From contig JBNGIQ010009323.1 in the NCBI GenBank assembly GCA_049999765.1, positions 34,198 through 74,790 of the forward strand: DNA of 40,593 nt, written 5' to 3'. Numbering within the stretch: the first letter of the stretch is position 1; every line of letters starts with the position of its first letter. The position numbers and the translations under genes are program-made. Of the stretch, positions 10,465 through 20,000 are shown piece after piece. The notes below the pieces were generated by a model. The model searched no databases and was not told the origin of the DNA. It was given only the letters and a program-made list of their open reading frames with translations. The DNA comes from Phaeoceros laevis (taxonomy: Eukaryota; Anthocerotophyta; Anthocerotopsida; Notothyladales).

Positions 10465-11346
10465 CTTACGAAGGTTCCCACAGATGCAAGCTAAATAATG
10501 GAAAAGAGTTTGTCATCAGTAGGGCCCTTATGAAGAGCCTTGGGCAAATGACTGTTTCTGCTACTGTTATGCACAGCACTTCCGCAGCTAAGTTAGCAAA
10601 GGCACTAAGGCCGAGTTTTGCGGATGGGGACAACTTGACTGTGAGCACCAAGGTGTTTGAGTTTGTCCGGGGTTGCCTCCCGAACTGTGCCGCAGAGAGC
10701 TTGTCCGATATTGATTTGCATCGCTCCTTCTCTGATTGAAGCCTGCGCAGTCTGCAGAGTAAGGGATCTTTCTCGCTATTGCCATGCTGCATGTCCTTCA
10801 ACTCGCTGTTGATCAAAGGGTATGGTGGGGTTAGTACTCCTCGAAATGAACCCGTGATGTTGCAAGATGGGGAAGTACTTTATATTGATGATAGTGTGGT
10901 GGACCCTAACTATGCGAAGGCTGTAATTTGTATGGCGATCAAAGTGTTACGGTTCAGGCCTGAGCAGATCAAATTGAAGTCAAGTCTTGTTGAAAGATTT
11001 CATGCATTCCTTGAGGAGGAAGCAAGGTGGGAGGCGGAAAGTAAACAGGTTGAGGAGGAAGCGAAGCTAAAAGGCGAAAGTCAAATAGGTTGAGGAGGAA
11101 GTGGTAGAAGTCAAACAGGCTCAGCTTTGCTCCCTAGCTCTGTTCCCCGCCCAAACTTCGAAAGACGGGTTGGGAGGTTGGGTTGTTGTCGCTGTTTCCA
11201 ACGTGGCAGCTTTACCTTGCCTGCAGAGATTGCATGTGATAATTGCAGAACTGGTTAACTATGTGGGAGCTGCTATTGTGTTTGCTGCGCTGTCCATTAT
11301 AATTGTTCTGCTTACCAGTGGCTTGATTCTACTACTGCTTTCTTGA
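10465..11346 (+). pseudogene. broken unknown gene with acidic coiled region and C-terminal membrane segment
   Basis: One frame is open from about 10456 to 10739, reading NNGKEFVISRALMKSLG and further protein-like sequence. After a TGA it continues in the same frame through 11093 (LIKGYGGVSTPRNEP, DGEVLYIDDSVVDPNYAKAV, VERFHAFLEEEARWEAESKQ). A frame change at about 11090 then joins VEEEVVEVKQAQ. That frame ends in a hydrophobic stretch, VGAAIVFAALSIIIVLLTSG, directly before the stop at 11346. It therefore looks like a gene with one stop and one frameshift whose product had a Glu/Lys-rich helix and a tail anchor. I do not recognise the family. It abuts the gap and might be element-encoded. Confidence 0.35.
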
Positions 11347-11947
11347 ACTTCTGCATCCCCATGACGTGGGTGTGAGCTCACACGTTCCTTTTGATTGTGT
11401 GACCAGAGGCCCAGCAGGACACATATTGAAATTCCTGTAGAGCAACGGTAGATCCCCTGCAGTAACCGGGACTAACCGGCCCGGGACTATGGTCATGTTA
11501 TTCACAAGGATGATGCCAAGCCAAACGGATTGTGATTTATTGACCGCTGGAAGTTCGGGTACTGTCACTCGAAGTTTTGTACAAGCGTTGGAGTTGCCCG
11601 TGTTGGGCTTTGTATAGATTGAGGAATTTTTTCATTGTGCAGGTTAGCGACTAGGGTAGCTACTACACGTATTGCCAATTCTGAGGGCTGATCGGCTACC
11701 TCCTGACTCATGTAGGCACTAACATCTCACTGCTGAACAGTAGTAGGGCTTTGGGAGACCTTACCTTGGGGATGGAACCCTTGATTCGTTAAGGATGTTG
11801 ACGATATTCATTCTTGTCTTGCACCCAGTGGTTACCATGCGGATAATTGCGTTAGACTAATAGCTTTAACTTGTCGGCCTAATTTAGGCGTGGTGCATGA
11901 CGTCCCCATGTCTACAACTATGGTTTAGCTTTCAGATAATTTGAAAG

Positions 11948-12620
11948 ATGTGGAAGTTCTTAGCTGCTGAGGTAGTCGATGGTTGCTCTAAAGATATTTC
12001 TTCAGAAAAGCATTCATCGGTTCTTATATTTGTCGCCAGTAAGAAGGTAAAGATTGAAAATATTGTTCAACGCGATATGTTTCTGGAAGGCGAACGGCTT
12101 AGGCTTTCTCATTTTATTTCTCACGTTTGTTCCATTCATTGCTTTCGTTGTCAAGGTTCTGGTTATACTCAATCAGCTTGTTATAATGCTATATCATGTA
12201 TGCAGTGTGGTGGTCCTCATTTGGTGGTTTCTCACGTTTGTTCCATTCATTGCTTTTGTTGTCAAGGTTTTGGTTATACTCAATTAGCTTGTTATAATGC
12301 TATATCATGTGTGCAGTGTGGTGGTCCTCATTTGGTGGCGGCTTGTGCTACTAAGTTAGCTCCGCCTAATTGTAGCAATTATCATGGGAGCATCATGCTT
12401 CTCATCCGTCTTATCATGTCCGACTAAAAGCTACTCCAGTGCTCTCTTTTCGAGGAAGTGCCCCATAGATTCTCTTTGGTTACCCTCTCTTCGCGCAGGT
12501 GTGAAGGACCTAGTCTCTCTTATGTACCCAGGCTTTCAAGATACCAACAAGACATTATCAACTCACATTGGGTTTCTTTTGCTGCTCGTGCCATTTTTAG
12601 TTCCTCTACTCTAGGTAGCT
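11948..12620 (+). mobile_element. LINE-type ORF1/gag fragment with duplicated zinc knuckles
   Basis: The frame from 11948 to 12427 contains HCFRCQGSGYTQSACYNAI followed by SCMQCGGPHLV. A second almost identical copy and then CATKLAPPNCSNYHG follow. This is the arrangement of CCHC-type zinc knuckles in the ORF1 proteins of non-LTR retrotransposons, which coat element RNA. After 12427 the frame stops, but another frame continues with SCPTKSYSSALF, as expected after the last knuckle, so the copy has a frameshift. No endonuclease or reverse transcriptase is visible. The remnant is decayed, with no second ORF and no poly(A) tail seen. Confidence 0.6.
12120..12341 (+). repeat. 111 bp in-frame tandem duplication
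   Basis: 12120-12230 and 12231-12341 are near-identical copies beginning CTCACGTTTGTTCCATTCAT. The 111 bp unit equals 37 codons, so the duplication preserved the reading frame of the zinc-knuckle region. Confidence 0.85.
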
Positions 12621-13480
12621 ATCTTTTGCTGATCTTTTAGAACTTCCTTCAAAAGTTCCTCTATTTAGTTGTTTCCTCTACACACTTTGATGGTGTAGAG
12701 TAAAGTTTGGCATTCGAGCCTTTGGCTGGATATCGCTAATGAATAATAATAAGAATGTCCAACATCACGAAGTGCGGCAACTAGTGATATCTAGATCTGG
12801 AAACGGTTGGAATGCTTTTCTGTCCTTGTTATGACTTTTCATGGCCAGCTACTAGAAGTCTTAGGATTTGTTGAAGTGTATTTTATGGTGGCTAAAGCAA
12901 ATGAGCGTGGGAATGCATATGCCATTACACGTGAAGTTGGGTGATTTCAACTTTTTAGTTATTAGGTTATTATCTATGGCAGCCGCGGAAGGTGGCAGCT
13001 GTAGGGGCAGCAGGCAGGAAGGAATTGGCCCGCATCTTGGTAGCAGGAGAAGGACGAATTGTGATATCCCGCAGGCGAGTTGCCTTGATTTCACAGCAGA
13101 CTGGAGTGGATTACATCTCACATTCTGATTGGTGAAGGCTTTGTTCTGGTTGCCTGGCCCCGAAACCAAGAAGTTCTCATCGAATCACCCTGATTTTGCG
13201 CAGGCCCCAGCTTCTCCTGCATGAAGCTTACGAAAAAGCAGTGAGAAAAAGCAATGGCGCTGAGCAAAGCGTACGTGGCGGACATGATCTTGGTGCTGGC
13301 CCGCAAGCCAAGCCCTGATAGAAAGTACGGTCATATAAAAATGGCCCCAACGCGTCCGACTAAAACGTTTTGTCATTGTAATCAGAAGTACATTCCGCCA
13401 TCGTTTTGAGTGTCGTGTTTTACAAGAGTCACAGTCAAACTACAGCAGATATGAAAATTTTGCACAGAATTTGGGGCTTT
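12621..13480. other. no clear gene
   Basis: A short minus-strand frame (13306-13118) begins MRASTKIMSATYALLSAIAF and runs into a GTAAGC donor-like site near 13230, so a first exon of a small membrane protein is conceivable. I found no second exon and no family match. Nothing else is supported here. Confidence 0.2.
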
Positions 13481-13486
13481 CAGGCT

Positions 13487-14420
13487 TCAAGCTTCCCAGG
13501 TACCATTCATTCTCGTTCCAATGCTTTGCATGAGCTCCCCTGTATGGCACCAGTGCTTGCACACGCCTTCAGAAGGCAAGCAAAAGTAACATGTGCAGCC
13601 AAAATGAGGCTCGCCTTCTCCATTTGTCACAAGCGCCACTTGGCCGAGTCCTTGCTGTGCATACCCAGCAATCAGGGCATTCCATGCCACCACATCGTTT
13701 GTGGCCATGCTGTCAAAAACCTGGCGTGCATCTCCCAGCTTTTCACATTTTACATACATGTCCACCAGGCAGTTGCCCACCACTACATCATCCAGTAGAC
13801 CTCTTTTGACAATCGTTGACATCATCCAGCAGACCTCTTTTGACAATCTTTGAGTGCAGCTCCCTGCCCTTCTGTATAGCACCAGAGCATGCACACGCTT
13901 TCAGAAGGCAAGCCAAAGTAACATGCTCAGCCAAAAAGAGGCCCGCCTCCTCCATTTGTCCATTCACAACAAGCGCCTCTGGAGTCCTTGCTGTGCATAC
14001 CCAACAGTCAGGGCATTCCATGTCACCACATCCTTTGTGTCCATGCTGTCAAAAACCTGGCGTTCATCTTTCAGTTCACCACCCTAAATTCAGGCCTTCC
14101 TGCTCCATCCTTGCATACAATGCGAGTGCTGAGGAGCAAGCCCGTGCTCAGCATACCCATTAATCATGGTAGTCCATGTTGCTGCATCCCTTGTGGCTAG
14201 ACTGTCAAAAAGATTGCGTGCATCTTCCAACTGGCCCCACTTTGCATACATATTTCCAAGACAAGTGTCCAGTACTGCGTCACCTTCAAGTAGTCCTCTG
14301 TCCACGATCCTTGAGTGCGGCTGCAGAGGGGCAGCAGCCTGACCAGGGCACAGTAGCTGCTGCCTACGACCTGCGGCCGCTGCAGCACGCACCCTCATCC
14401 TGCACACCGACTCCCGCACA
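13487..14420 (-). pseudogene. PPR (PLS-type) remnant
   Basis: On the minus strand, three open pieces in sequence carry PPR signatures. The first has IVDRGLLEGDAVLDTCLGNM, MYAKWGQLEDARNLFDSLA and TRDAATWTTMINGYAEHG. The second has ACLLKACACSGAIQKGRELH. The third has VVVGNCLVDMYVKCEKLGDA and NDVVAWNALIAGYAQQG. Together these are about three PLS triplets, the layout of land-plant organellar RNA editing factors. Frames change between pieces, and a local tandem duplication near 13798-13850 (GACCTCTTTTGACAATC twice) contributes to the disruption. No targeting peptide or E/DYW end is seen, so this is a remnant. Confidence 0.65.
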
Positions 14421-14421
14421 A

Positions 14422-14580
14422 AACCAGATCACGAACCCTTCGAGAGCTCTCTTCAATCTTGACAGCCAACCACAGCGACGCCGGCGCCATCTTCCTCACA
14501 TCAAACTCCGCTAGAGACTGCTTGCAGCAGAAACGCTGCAGCAGGAATTGGCCTGTAGCCATCACGGCTTGCGGAAGCGC
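14422..14580 (-). pseudogene. cyclin-L exon fragment
   Basis: About 53 residues match the first cyclin fold of cyclin L (RS-rich cyclins that pair with CDK11-type kinases in splicing control): LPQAVMATGQFLLQRFCCKQ, then SLAEFDVRKMAPASLWLAVK and IEESSRRVRDLV. Cyclin L has LPQAVMATGQ followed by the RFYCKKS, ASxxWLAxKLEE and RDV blocks. The match stops abruptly on both sides, with a pyrimidine-rich AG site about 50 bp upstream that may be a relic of the original intron end. The rest of the gene is absent here, and the PPR remnant follows immediately. It is most likely a captured or retained exon. Confidence 0.6.
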
Positions 14581-14971
14581 GCGGGATCGTGCGGCGACCA
14601 CTTCTTGTGGTCACCATGTAATCTATTGGCAGGTGGACACAAGTCAAAGCAGACGGCAGGCAAGCAAAAACAAAAAGAGCAGACAGCACGGTCAAACACT
14701 CCTAGCAAACAGGGCCTCCGCGAAAAGATACGGAGGTGGTAGCATGTCCCTAGGACCGCCTCGCCCTGCAGCACACCATGCACCCATTTCCAGGACCAGC
14801 GCAAGCATGCAAGGGGGCGAAAACGGGAAAGCTGCGGACGCAAACCTAGAAACCTAGGACGCCATAGCCAGGGACTTACAGGGATCAACCGACAAGCCTG
14901 CTCGAATGGGGTAACATTTATAGATGCTGAGTGTACACACATCACACACTTCCACGACAACATCTTAACTA

Positions 14972-15274
14972 TTAGCTGTCCAGATAGTTTGCAGCCATCA
15001 TAACCTCCAGAGTGATCTCAGGTTCGATGTGAAACTCAGTCTCCTTGCCAGCAGCACACTGCAGAGACCAGTAGAAGTACTGGCACACCTTCCCCAGAAT
15101 AGGCGTGCTGATCTCCGGGAACTTGACTTCCCCAAGCTCTGTCTCGGTGAAACTTCCAGCGGATGTCAACATATTCTTCAAGGTGTTTGAAACCAAGGCT
15201 GCCTTCCAGTCTATTACAAACTCAAAACCTTCTGCACTGATGAGTTTCACGGTGTCCACCTTCCTGATGGCCAT
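14972..15274 (-). CDS. ELC: Elongin C (BTB/POZ-Skp1 fold)
   Basis: The frame encodes 100 residues from the ATG at 15274; an upstream in-frame ATG at 15313 would add 13 residues that are not conserved. DTVKLISAEGFEFVID at the start, then FPEISTPILGKVCQYFYW, and EPEITLEVMMAANYLDS at the end match plant Elongin C along its full length. Elongin C is the small adaptor that links BC-box substrate receptors to cullin-based ubiquitin ligases and also binds Elongin A; it acts in the nucleus and cytosol. There are no introns in the coding part. A Trp stands where plant relatives usually have Lys (DWKAALVS), and the copy may be a retroposed or mildly diverged paralogue. No disabling change is seen. Confidence 0.85.
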   Translation of the reverse strand: MAIRKVDTVKLISAEGFEFVIDWKAALVSNTLKNMLTSAGSFTETELGEVKFPEISTPILGKVCQYFYWSLQCAAGKETEFHIEPEITLEVMMAANYLDS

Positions 15275-15313
15275 TGCCAAAACCAGAATCCTCGCAATAA
15301 CCAGTAACGACAC

Positions 15314-16148
15314 CGGTTGCCTCCTAAGTCGTCAAGCAACCGAAGCTTGCGAATGCGCTGGAGGGCAAATGAAGCCGAATATCACATCCCAAATATCACA
15401 TCCTGGTGCTCCAGGATATTTGCCGTTCACGATCAGAGCAAAACTGGAGCCAGAAGTTCAACAAGTAGCACAAACTAACGGTACTTAGCGCTCCGTCCAA
15501 ACCCTAGTCACCAGAACGAGAACAGATCACCGAAGCGAAGCTGCAAAGCTCAATGTGCCACCTGCGCCGCTCTCCGGACCACCAGCGGGGGCACACAGAT
15601 TCTCTAAAAGAGCCGCGAACTCCGACAGATGGGGTTAAGAGAGATGCAAAGAGACACGACAGCGCGTTCCTTGGGAGAACGAGCGTACCTATTCAAGATA
15701 GGGTACGTAGACCGTTGACAAGGTGCCATAGTTTTTTACATTTTGCTAAATTTCTAATTTTTAAACTCCCTAACAAAAGCTATAAATCAAAATTTTCGAA
15801 GATCCACCTTCTAAGTTCTAATTTCTAGTTAACGAGCCCATATTTTTTGATACCGAATTTAAAAACTCGGAAGTTGGAAATCGGTGAAAACGCATAATTT
15901 AACTAATGCAATTCGTCTGCCAAACCGCGTTTTCTGAAATAAATAAATTAAGGTGTTCGGCAAGCAAGTGCCGAACCAATATCGAGCCGAGCCTACGGTA
16001 TTGGAAATACATGTGAGCATCCATACAGACGCTGAACACCAGATAGAAGAATGCACATCAAATTTACCATAGGCAGTGCATACATAAGCGATTTTATGGT
16101 ACAAAACCCTACAACCGACGGAGAACTAGGTTCGACGGCAGGCCACAT
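15314..16148. other. intergenic, no gene seen
   Basis: This stretch should include the Elongin C promoter and 5' UTR on its left. An AT-rich part (about 15720-15960) lies in the middle, and the 3' UTR of the minus-strand LHCB gene lies on the right. No open frame with family resemblance was found. Confidence 0.4.
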
Positions 16149-17268
16149 CTAAGCGCCGGGGGTGAACTTGGTGGCGTACACCCAAGCGTTGTTCACAGAT
16201 GGGTCGGCCAAGTGGTCAGACAAGTTCTCGATAGGGCCCTTGCCAGTGATGATAGCCTGGACGTAGAACCCGAACATGGAGAACATGGCAAGACGCCCGT
16301 TCTTGAGCTCCTTCACCTTGAGCTCGGCGAAGGTGTCAGGGTCGTCAGCCAACCCCAAGGGGTCAAATGAGCCTCCGGGGTACAGAGGGTCAGTCACCTC
16401 TCCCAGGGGTCCTCCAGCAACACGGTAAGCCTCCACGGCTCCCATGAGGATGACCTGAGAAGCCCAGATGGCCAAGATGCTCTGAGCGTGCACGAGGCTG
16501 GGGTTGCCGAGGTAGTCCAGACCACCGTCGGCGAAGATCTGAGAGCCAGCCTTGAACCAGACGGCCTCACCGAACTTGGTGCCGTTCCTGGCCAACAGCT
16601 CGGGGGTAACGCAGCCGAGTGTTCCGAGCATGGCCCATCGGGCGTGGATCACCTCGAGCTCCCTGTTCTTGGCGAAGGTCTCGGGATCGGCAGACAGACC
16701 GGCGGTGTCCCAGCCGTAGTCACCAGCGAACTCTCCCTTGAGGTACGAGGGGGTGTCACCAGAAAATGGGCCCAAGTACTTGGGACGGTCAGCGCCATAC
16801 CTGAAGCATAAACAAAACAGCCACAGCAAAATTTGAGAAGAGACAGAGGGTACGAAAACAGAAGCCATACTTCTACCAGATCAACAAAGCTGAACAATAG
16901 CTACGCTCAGAAGCCAAGGACGAAAGAGAACAACTGCGCCAGGGCTTCTTTAGCAAGTCCTCCCAGGGCCAGCTCTGACAGAACCGCACCTTCATTTCCT
17001 AAAACCTCCCTACTCAAGCCCGGATAGACAATTGCTAGAAGGCCACATTCTTGCCTCACACTGCACACAATCAATCAACACATTTTGCCTATCAAAAGAC
17101 AATTGTGGAAGGAGAAACCTACCAGATGCTGGGAGGAGCGGCGGCTGTCTTCCTCATCTGCAGCTTGGAGTCGCTGCTGCCGGCAGCCTTCAGGATCTCG
17201 CTGCGCTCCCGGAAGACGCTCTGCCCGGCGAGGGCAGCGCTGGAGGCGCATGCTGTGGCAGCGGCCAT
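16149..17268 (-). CDS. LHCB: LHCII chlorophyll a/b-binding protein (LHCB), minus-strand copy
   Basis: Two exons, 17268-17123 and 16800-16149, encode 265 residues. The junction splits a Trp codon (SIW, then [14 protein letters not shown]). Residues 1-38 are a plastid transit peptide. The mature protein should start near RKTAAAPP, whose Thr is in the position phosphorylated during state transitions. WYGADR gives the WYxxxR trimerisation motif. Helix B carries [13 protein letters not shown], helix [15 protein letters not shown], and helix [21 protein letters not shown]; the Glu/Arg pairs that bind chlorophyll are present. The protein binds chlorophylls a and b and xanthophylls in the thylakoid and feeds photosystem II. 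Length and residues are normal for an active gene. The 322 bp intron is longer than that of the partner gene at 18125-19115, which is divergently transcribed. Confidence 0.95.
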
Positions 17269-18124
17269 TGCTGCTAGACGAGGAGGCTCGCACCAGAGAA
17301 GAAGTCTCGAGAGCTGGAAGTCTCGAGAGCTGGAAGTCTCGAGAGCTGGAAGTCTCGAGAGCTGGAAGTCTCGAAAGCTGGTCGAAGGAATGAAGGTGTT
17401 GAGCTGCTTTCTAAAGTGGATTTGTTGTCCTGCCACTACCATTTCACCACTCTGTACTTACCCTATTACGCTCGAACCGAATAGGCCTGCAAGGATTTCG
17501 CTCTAGGACGTGGCAAATACCTGATCCATGCAGGATAAGGAAGATAGAGCCGGTTAACCGGCCAGCCGTGAAGTTGCCGTCTATCCGGCACGGCAAGACC
17601 TGGTGGCTGTCGCCAGGGCTCGACTCCTCGCGTCACGTTTCTCGACGGCAACAGGAGTTAAAGGTACCTCCCCGAGGCCGGGCCAAAGGCTGGCCCCGGA
17701 CTTCCCTTTCTCAACCACGGACCAGATTTTGGTACCCCAATGGCCTGCTGCAGACCAACTTGTGGATGAGGGCCCACGAAGAGGTCCCGGCAGAGGCTCC
17801 TAACCACGGGTAGCGAATAAGGCGCCAGGGATGTCAGATTCGTGAGCATTGGCGGGGACTGGCAGGGCCGTGTGAACGATGTGATGCTTGGGGAGAAGGC
17901 GATGTCATTGGCAGGCCAATTCCCGTTGCCAGCCAGCCAATGCTCTGCGCCACGCATCGGGATTGCACCGGGGCCCGCCGTGGAGGGAGCGTTGGGAGCG
18001 TTGGGAGCGTTCTAGGTACAAAGCTGGAGCTTCCATTCCGGCTTCAGCATCCCGGTTCCTCCACCAGCTTGAGCAGCCGAGTGTGCGTCTGCTTCCCCCG
18101 GATCGACCAGCAGCAGCCTCAGCC
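17269..18124. promoter_or_regulatory. shared bidirectional LHCB promoter region
   Basis: The two LHCB start codons face away from each other across 856 bp. GACGTGGC (17507-17514, ACGT core of a G-box type) and GATAAGG (17534-17540, I-box) lie 19 bp apart, a pairing known from light-regulated plant promoters. CCAAT sequences occur near 17918 and 17935. A 9-10 bp GTTGGGAGC direct repeat lies near 17985-18012, close to the plus-strand gene. No clear TATA box was found for either gene. Light regulation is inferred from gene family and motifs only. Confidence 0.5.
17301..17380. repeat. 16 bp tandem repeat, five copies, in the leader of the minus LHCB gene
   Basis: The unit GAAGTCTCGAGAGCTG is repeated five times, four exact and the last with one change (AAAGCTG). 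Each exact unit contains the palindrome TCTCGAGA. The array lies 33-112 bp upstream of the minus-strand LHCB start codon, so it probably falls in the 5' UTR or core promoter. It has no counterpart in front of the partner gene. Confidence 0.9.
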
Positions 18125-19115
18125 ATGGCCGCAGCTACCGCTTGCGCTTCTAGCGCCGCCTTGGCTGGACAGAGCGTCTTCCGGGAGCGCAGTGAGATCC
18201 TGAAGGCTGCTGGCAGCGGTGATGCCAAGCTCCAGATGAAGAGGACTGCCGCTGCTCCTGCCAGCATCTGGTGAGCGCCTGCTGCTTTCTTTGACATTTT
18301 GAAGATTAGGGCTGGGTTCAGAGATGCTGGAATTGCACAATTGCTGTGGCATTTTGTTGGTGTGTCGTTGAGGAGAGTGAGGAACAGTGGACGCGCCCTG
18401 CTGGCGTTGCAATTTGACCCATCCCTAATTGTTCTCTTGCTGTTCTGTTTGTGATTCATTCAGGTATGGCCCTGACCGTCCCAAGTACTTGGGCCCATTC
18501 TCCGGTGACACCCCCTCGTACCTCAAGGGAGAGTTCGCTGGTGACTATGGCTGGGACACTGCAGGTCTCTCTGCCGATCCCGAGACCTTCGCCAAGAACA
18601 GGGAGCTCGAGGTGATCCACGCCCGATGGGCCATGCTCGGCACACTCGGCTGCGTCTTCCCCGAGCTGCTGGCCAAGAACGGCACCAAGTTCGGAGAGGC
18701 TGTCTGGTTCAAGGCTGGCTCTCAGATCTTCGCCGATGGTGGTCTTGACTACCTCGGCAACCCCAGCCTTGTCCACGCTCAGAGCATTTTGGCCATCTGG
18801 GCTTCTCAGGTCATCCTCATGGGAGCCGTGGAGGCTTACCGTGTTGCTGGAGGACCCCTGGGAGAGGTGACTGACCCCCTGTACCCCGGAGGCTCGTTCG
18901 ACCCCTTGGGTTTGGCTGACGACCCCGACACCTTCGCCGAGCTCAAGGTTAAGGAGCTCAAGAACGGGCGTCTCGCCATGTTCTCTATGTTCGGGTTCTA
19001 TGTCCAGGCCATCATCACCGGCAAGGGCCCTCTTGAGAACCTGGCTGACCACTTGGCCGAGCCATCTGTGAACAACGCCTGGGTGTACGCCACCAAGTTC
19101 ACCCCCGGCGCTTAG
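18125..19115 (+). CDS. LHCB: LHCII chlorophyll a/b-binding protein (LHCB), plus-strand copy
   Basis: Exons 18125-18270 and 18464-19115 encode 265 residues, with exon lengths (146 and 652 nt) and intron phase identical to the minus-strand copy. The intron is 193 bp with GTGAGC and TTCAG ends. Transit peptide, WYGPDR trimerisation motif (residues 49-54) and the three membrane helices at about 90-118, 151-175 and 205-235 are intact. The mature N-terminus is predicted as KRTAAAPAS, against RKTAAAPPS in the partner. This changes the basic residues just before the phosphorylatable Thr. Other differences are few: FPELLAKNG for TPELLARNG, and [12 protein letters not shown] for [12 protein letters not shown]. 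The pair arose by inverted duplication, and gene conversion may keep the copies alike. It acts as a thylakoid antenna of photosystem II. Confidence 0.95.
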
Positions 19116-19490
19116 ATGTGTCTGCTTTTTGTCCAAGGGTGGAGTTGAACTCTGAGATTTGAACCTCTTCTCGGGGATGTATCATAGTTGTGTTTTTTGT
19201 ACAAGGTTGTTGATATCATTTCTTTCAATGGAATCATCTGGTTTGGTCTTGTAGTCATTTGCAGTCTCTGGAGTCGTGGACGTACGTTCATAGTTGGTGT
19301 AAGCTTGAAGGCTGCTTTCTGTCAGCTCTCAGCTTGTGCATTACAATCTGAACCCATCAGGATGTCGCAATGTGTCGTTCTGAGTTTTACTGTTTGCATT
19401 CAGTTTACGGAATGACAAAGACTTGAGTTGGAAAACCAGATTTTAGTTTCACCTGCTGCTAATTGCGCGCGAAGGTGGCATCGACACATT

Positions 19491-19750
19491 CCAAAGATTG
19501 TAGCGCAGGTTGTACGCAGTTTCAACTTCTCATGACCGTGAACATGGTGAATGCCTGGAAACTAGAAACTCCAAAAATCTCAAGACACTGTTTCACTAGA
19601 AAAATGCTGACGAAAACCATCCAAAGATTGTTAGGCAGATTGTACGCTGTCTGAACTTTTCAAGAGAGTGAAAACGGTAAATGCCTGGGACATGGAAACT
19701 TCAAGAAATTGAGACACGCCATTGCACTTGAAAATGACTGACGTACTGAC
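19491..19750. repeat. imperfect tandem repeat, about 130 bp, two copies
   Basis: Both copies start CCAAAGATTG (19491 and 19621) and share the order GTACGC, then GTGAA, then AATGCCTGG, with many substitutions. It lies downstream of the plus-strand LHCB gene, and no gene is seen in 19116-20000. Confidence 0.75.
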
Positions 19751-20000
19751 TTACAGCCTTGTATGATGTCACTCCACTACTTCCCAAAAAGTGCAAACAC
19801 TTAACAAAGAGAGGCGCGTTTTGCAATTTACTGGAAGCATATTAATATGTACAAATCCCCTAACTATGGGCTGATCAAATAGTTAGATTTGTATTGCAAA
19901 CAACTCCAAAAAAAATCGAAGAGAGACCAAAAAATCCATCAAGCAAGTACATCAACTGCCCATAGTAACTAGAATTGTCCCACTTATACATGCTCTTGTT

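Noticed and set aside
12120-12341. Possible CRISPR-like or regulatory repeat
   Set aside because: Only two adjacent copies with no spacer, inside a zinc-knuckle coding frame.
13118-13306. Small minus-strand membrane protein gene
   Set aside because: Hydrophobic start and a donor-like site are seen, but no second exon, no family match and no support beyond 30 residues.
18456-19136. 226-codon frame antisense to the plus LHCB gene
   Set aside because: Shadow of a highly GC-biased conserved gene; no resemblance to any family.
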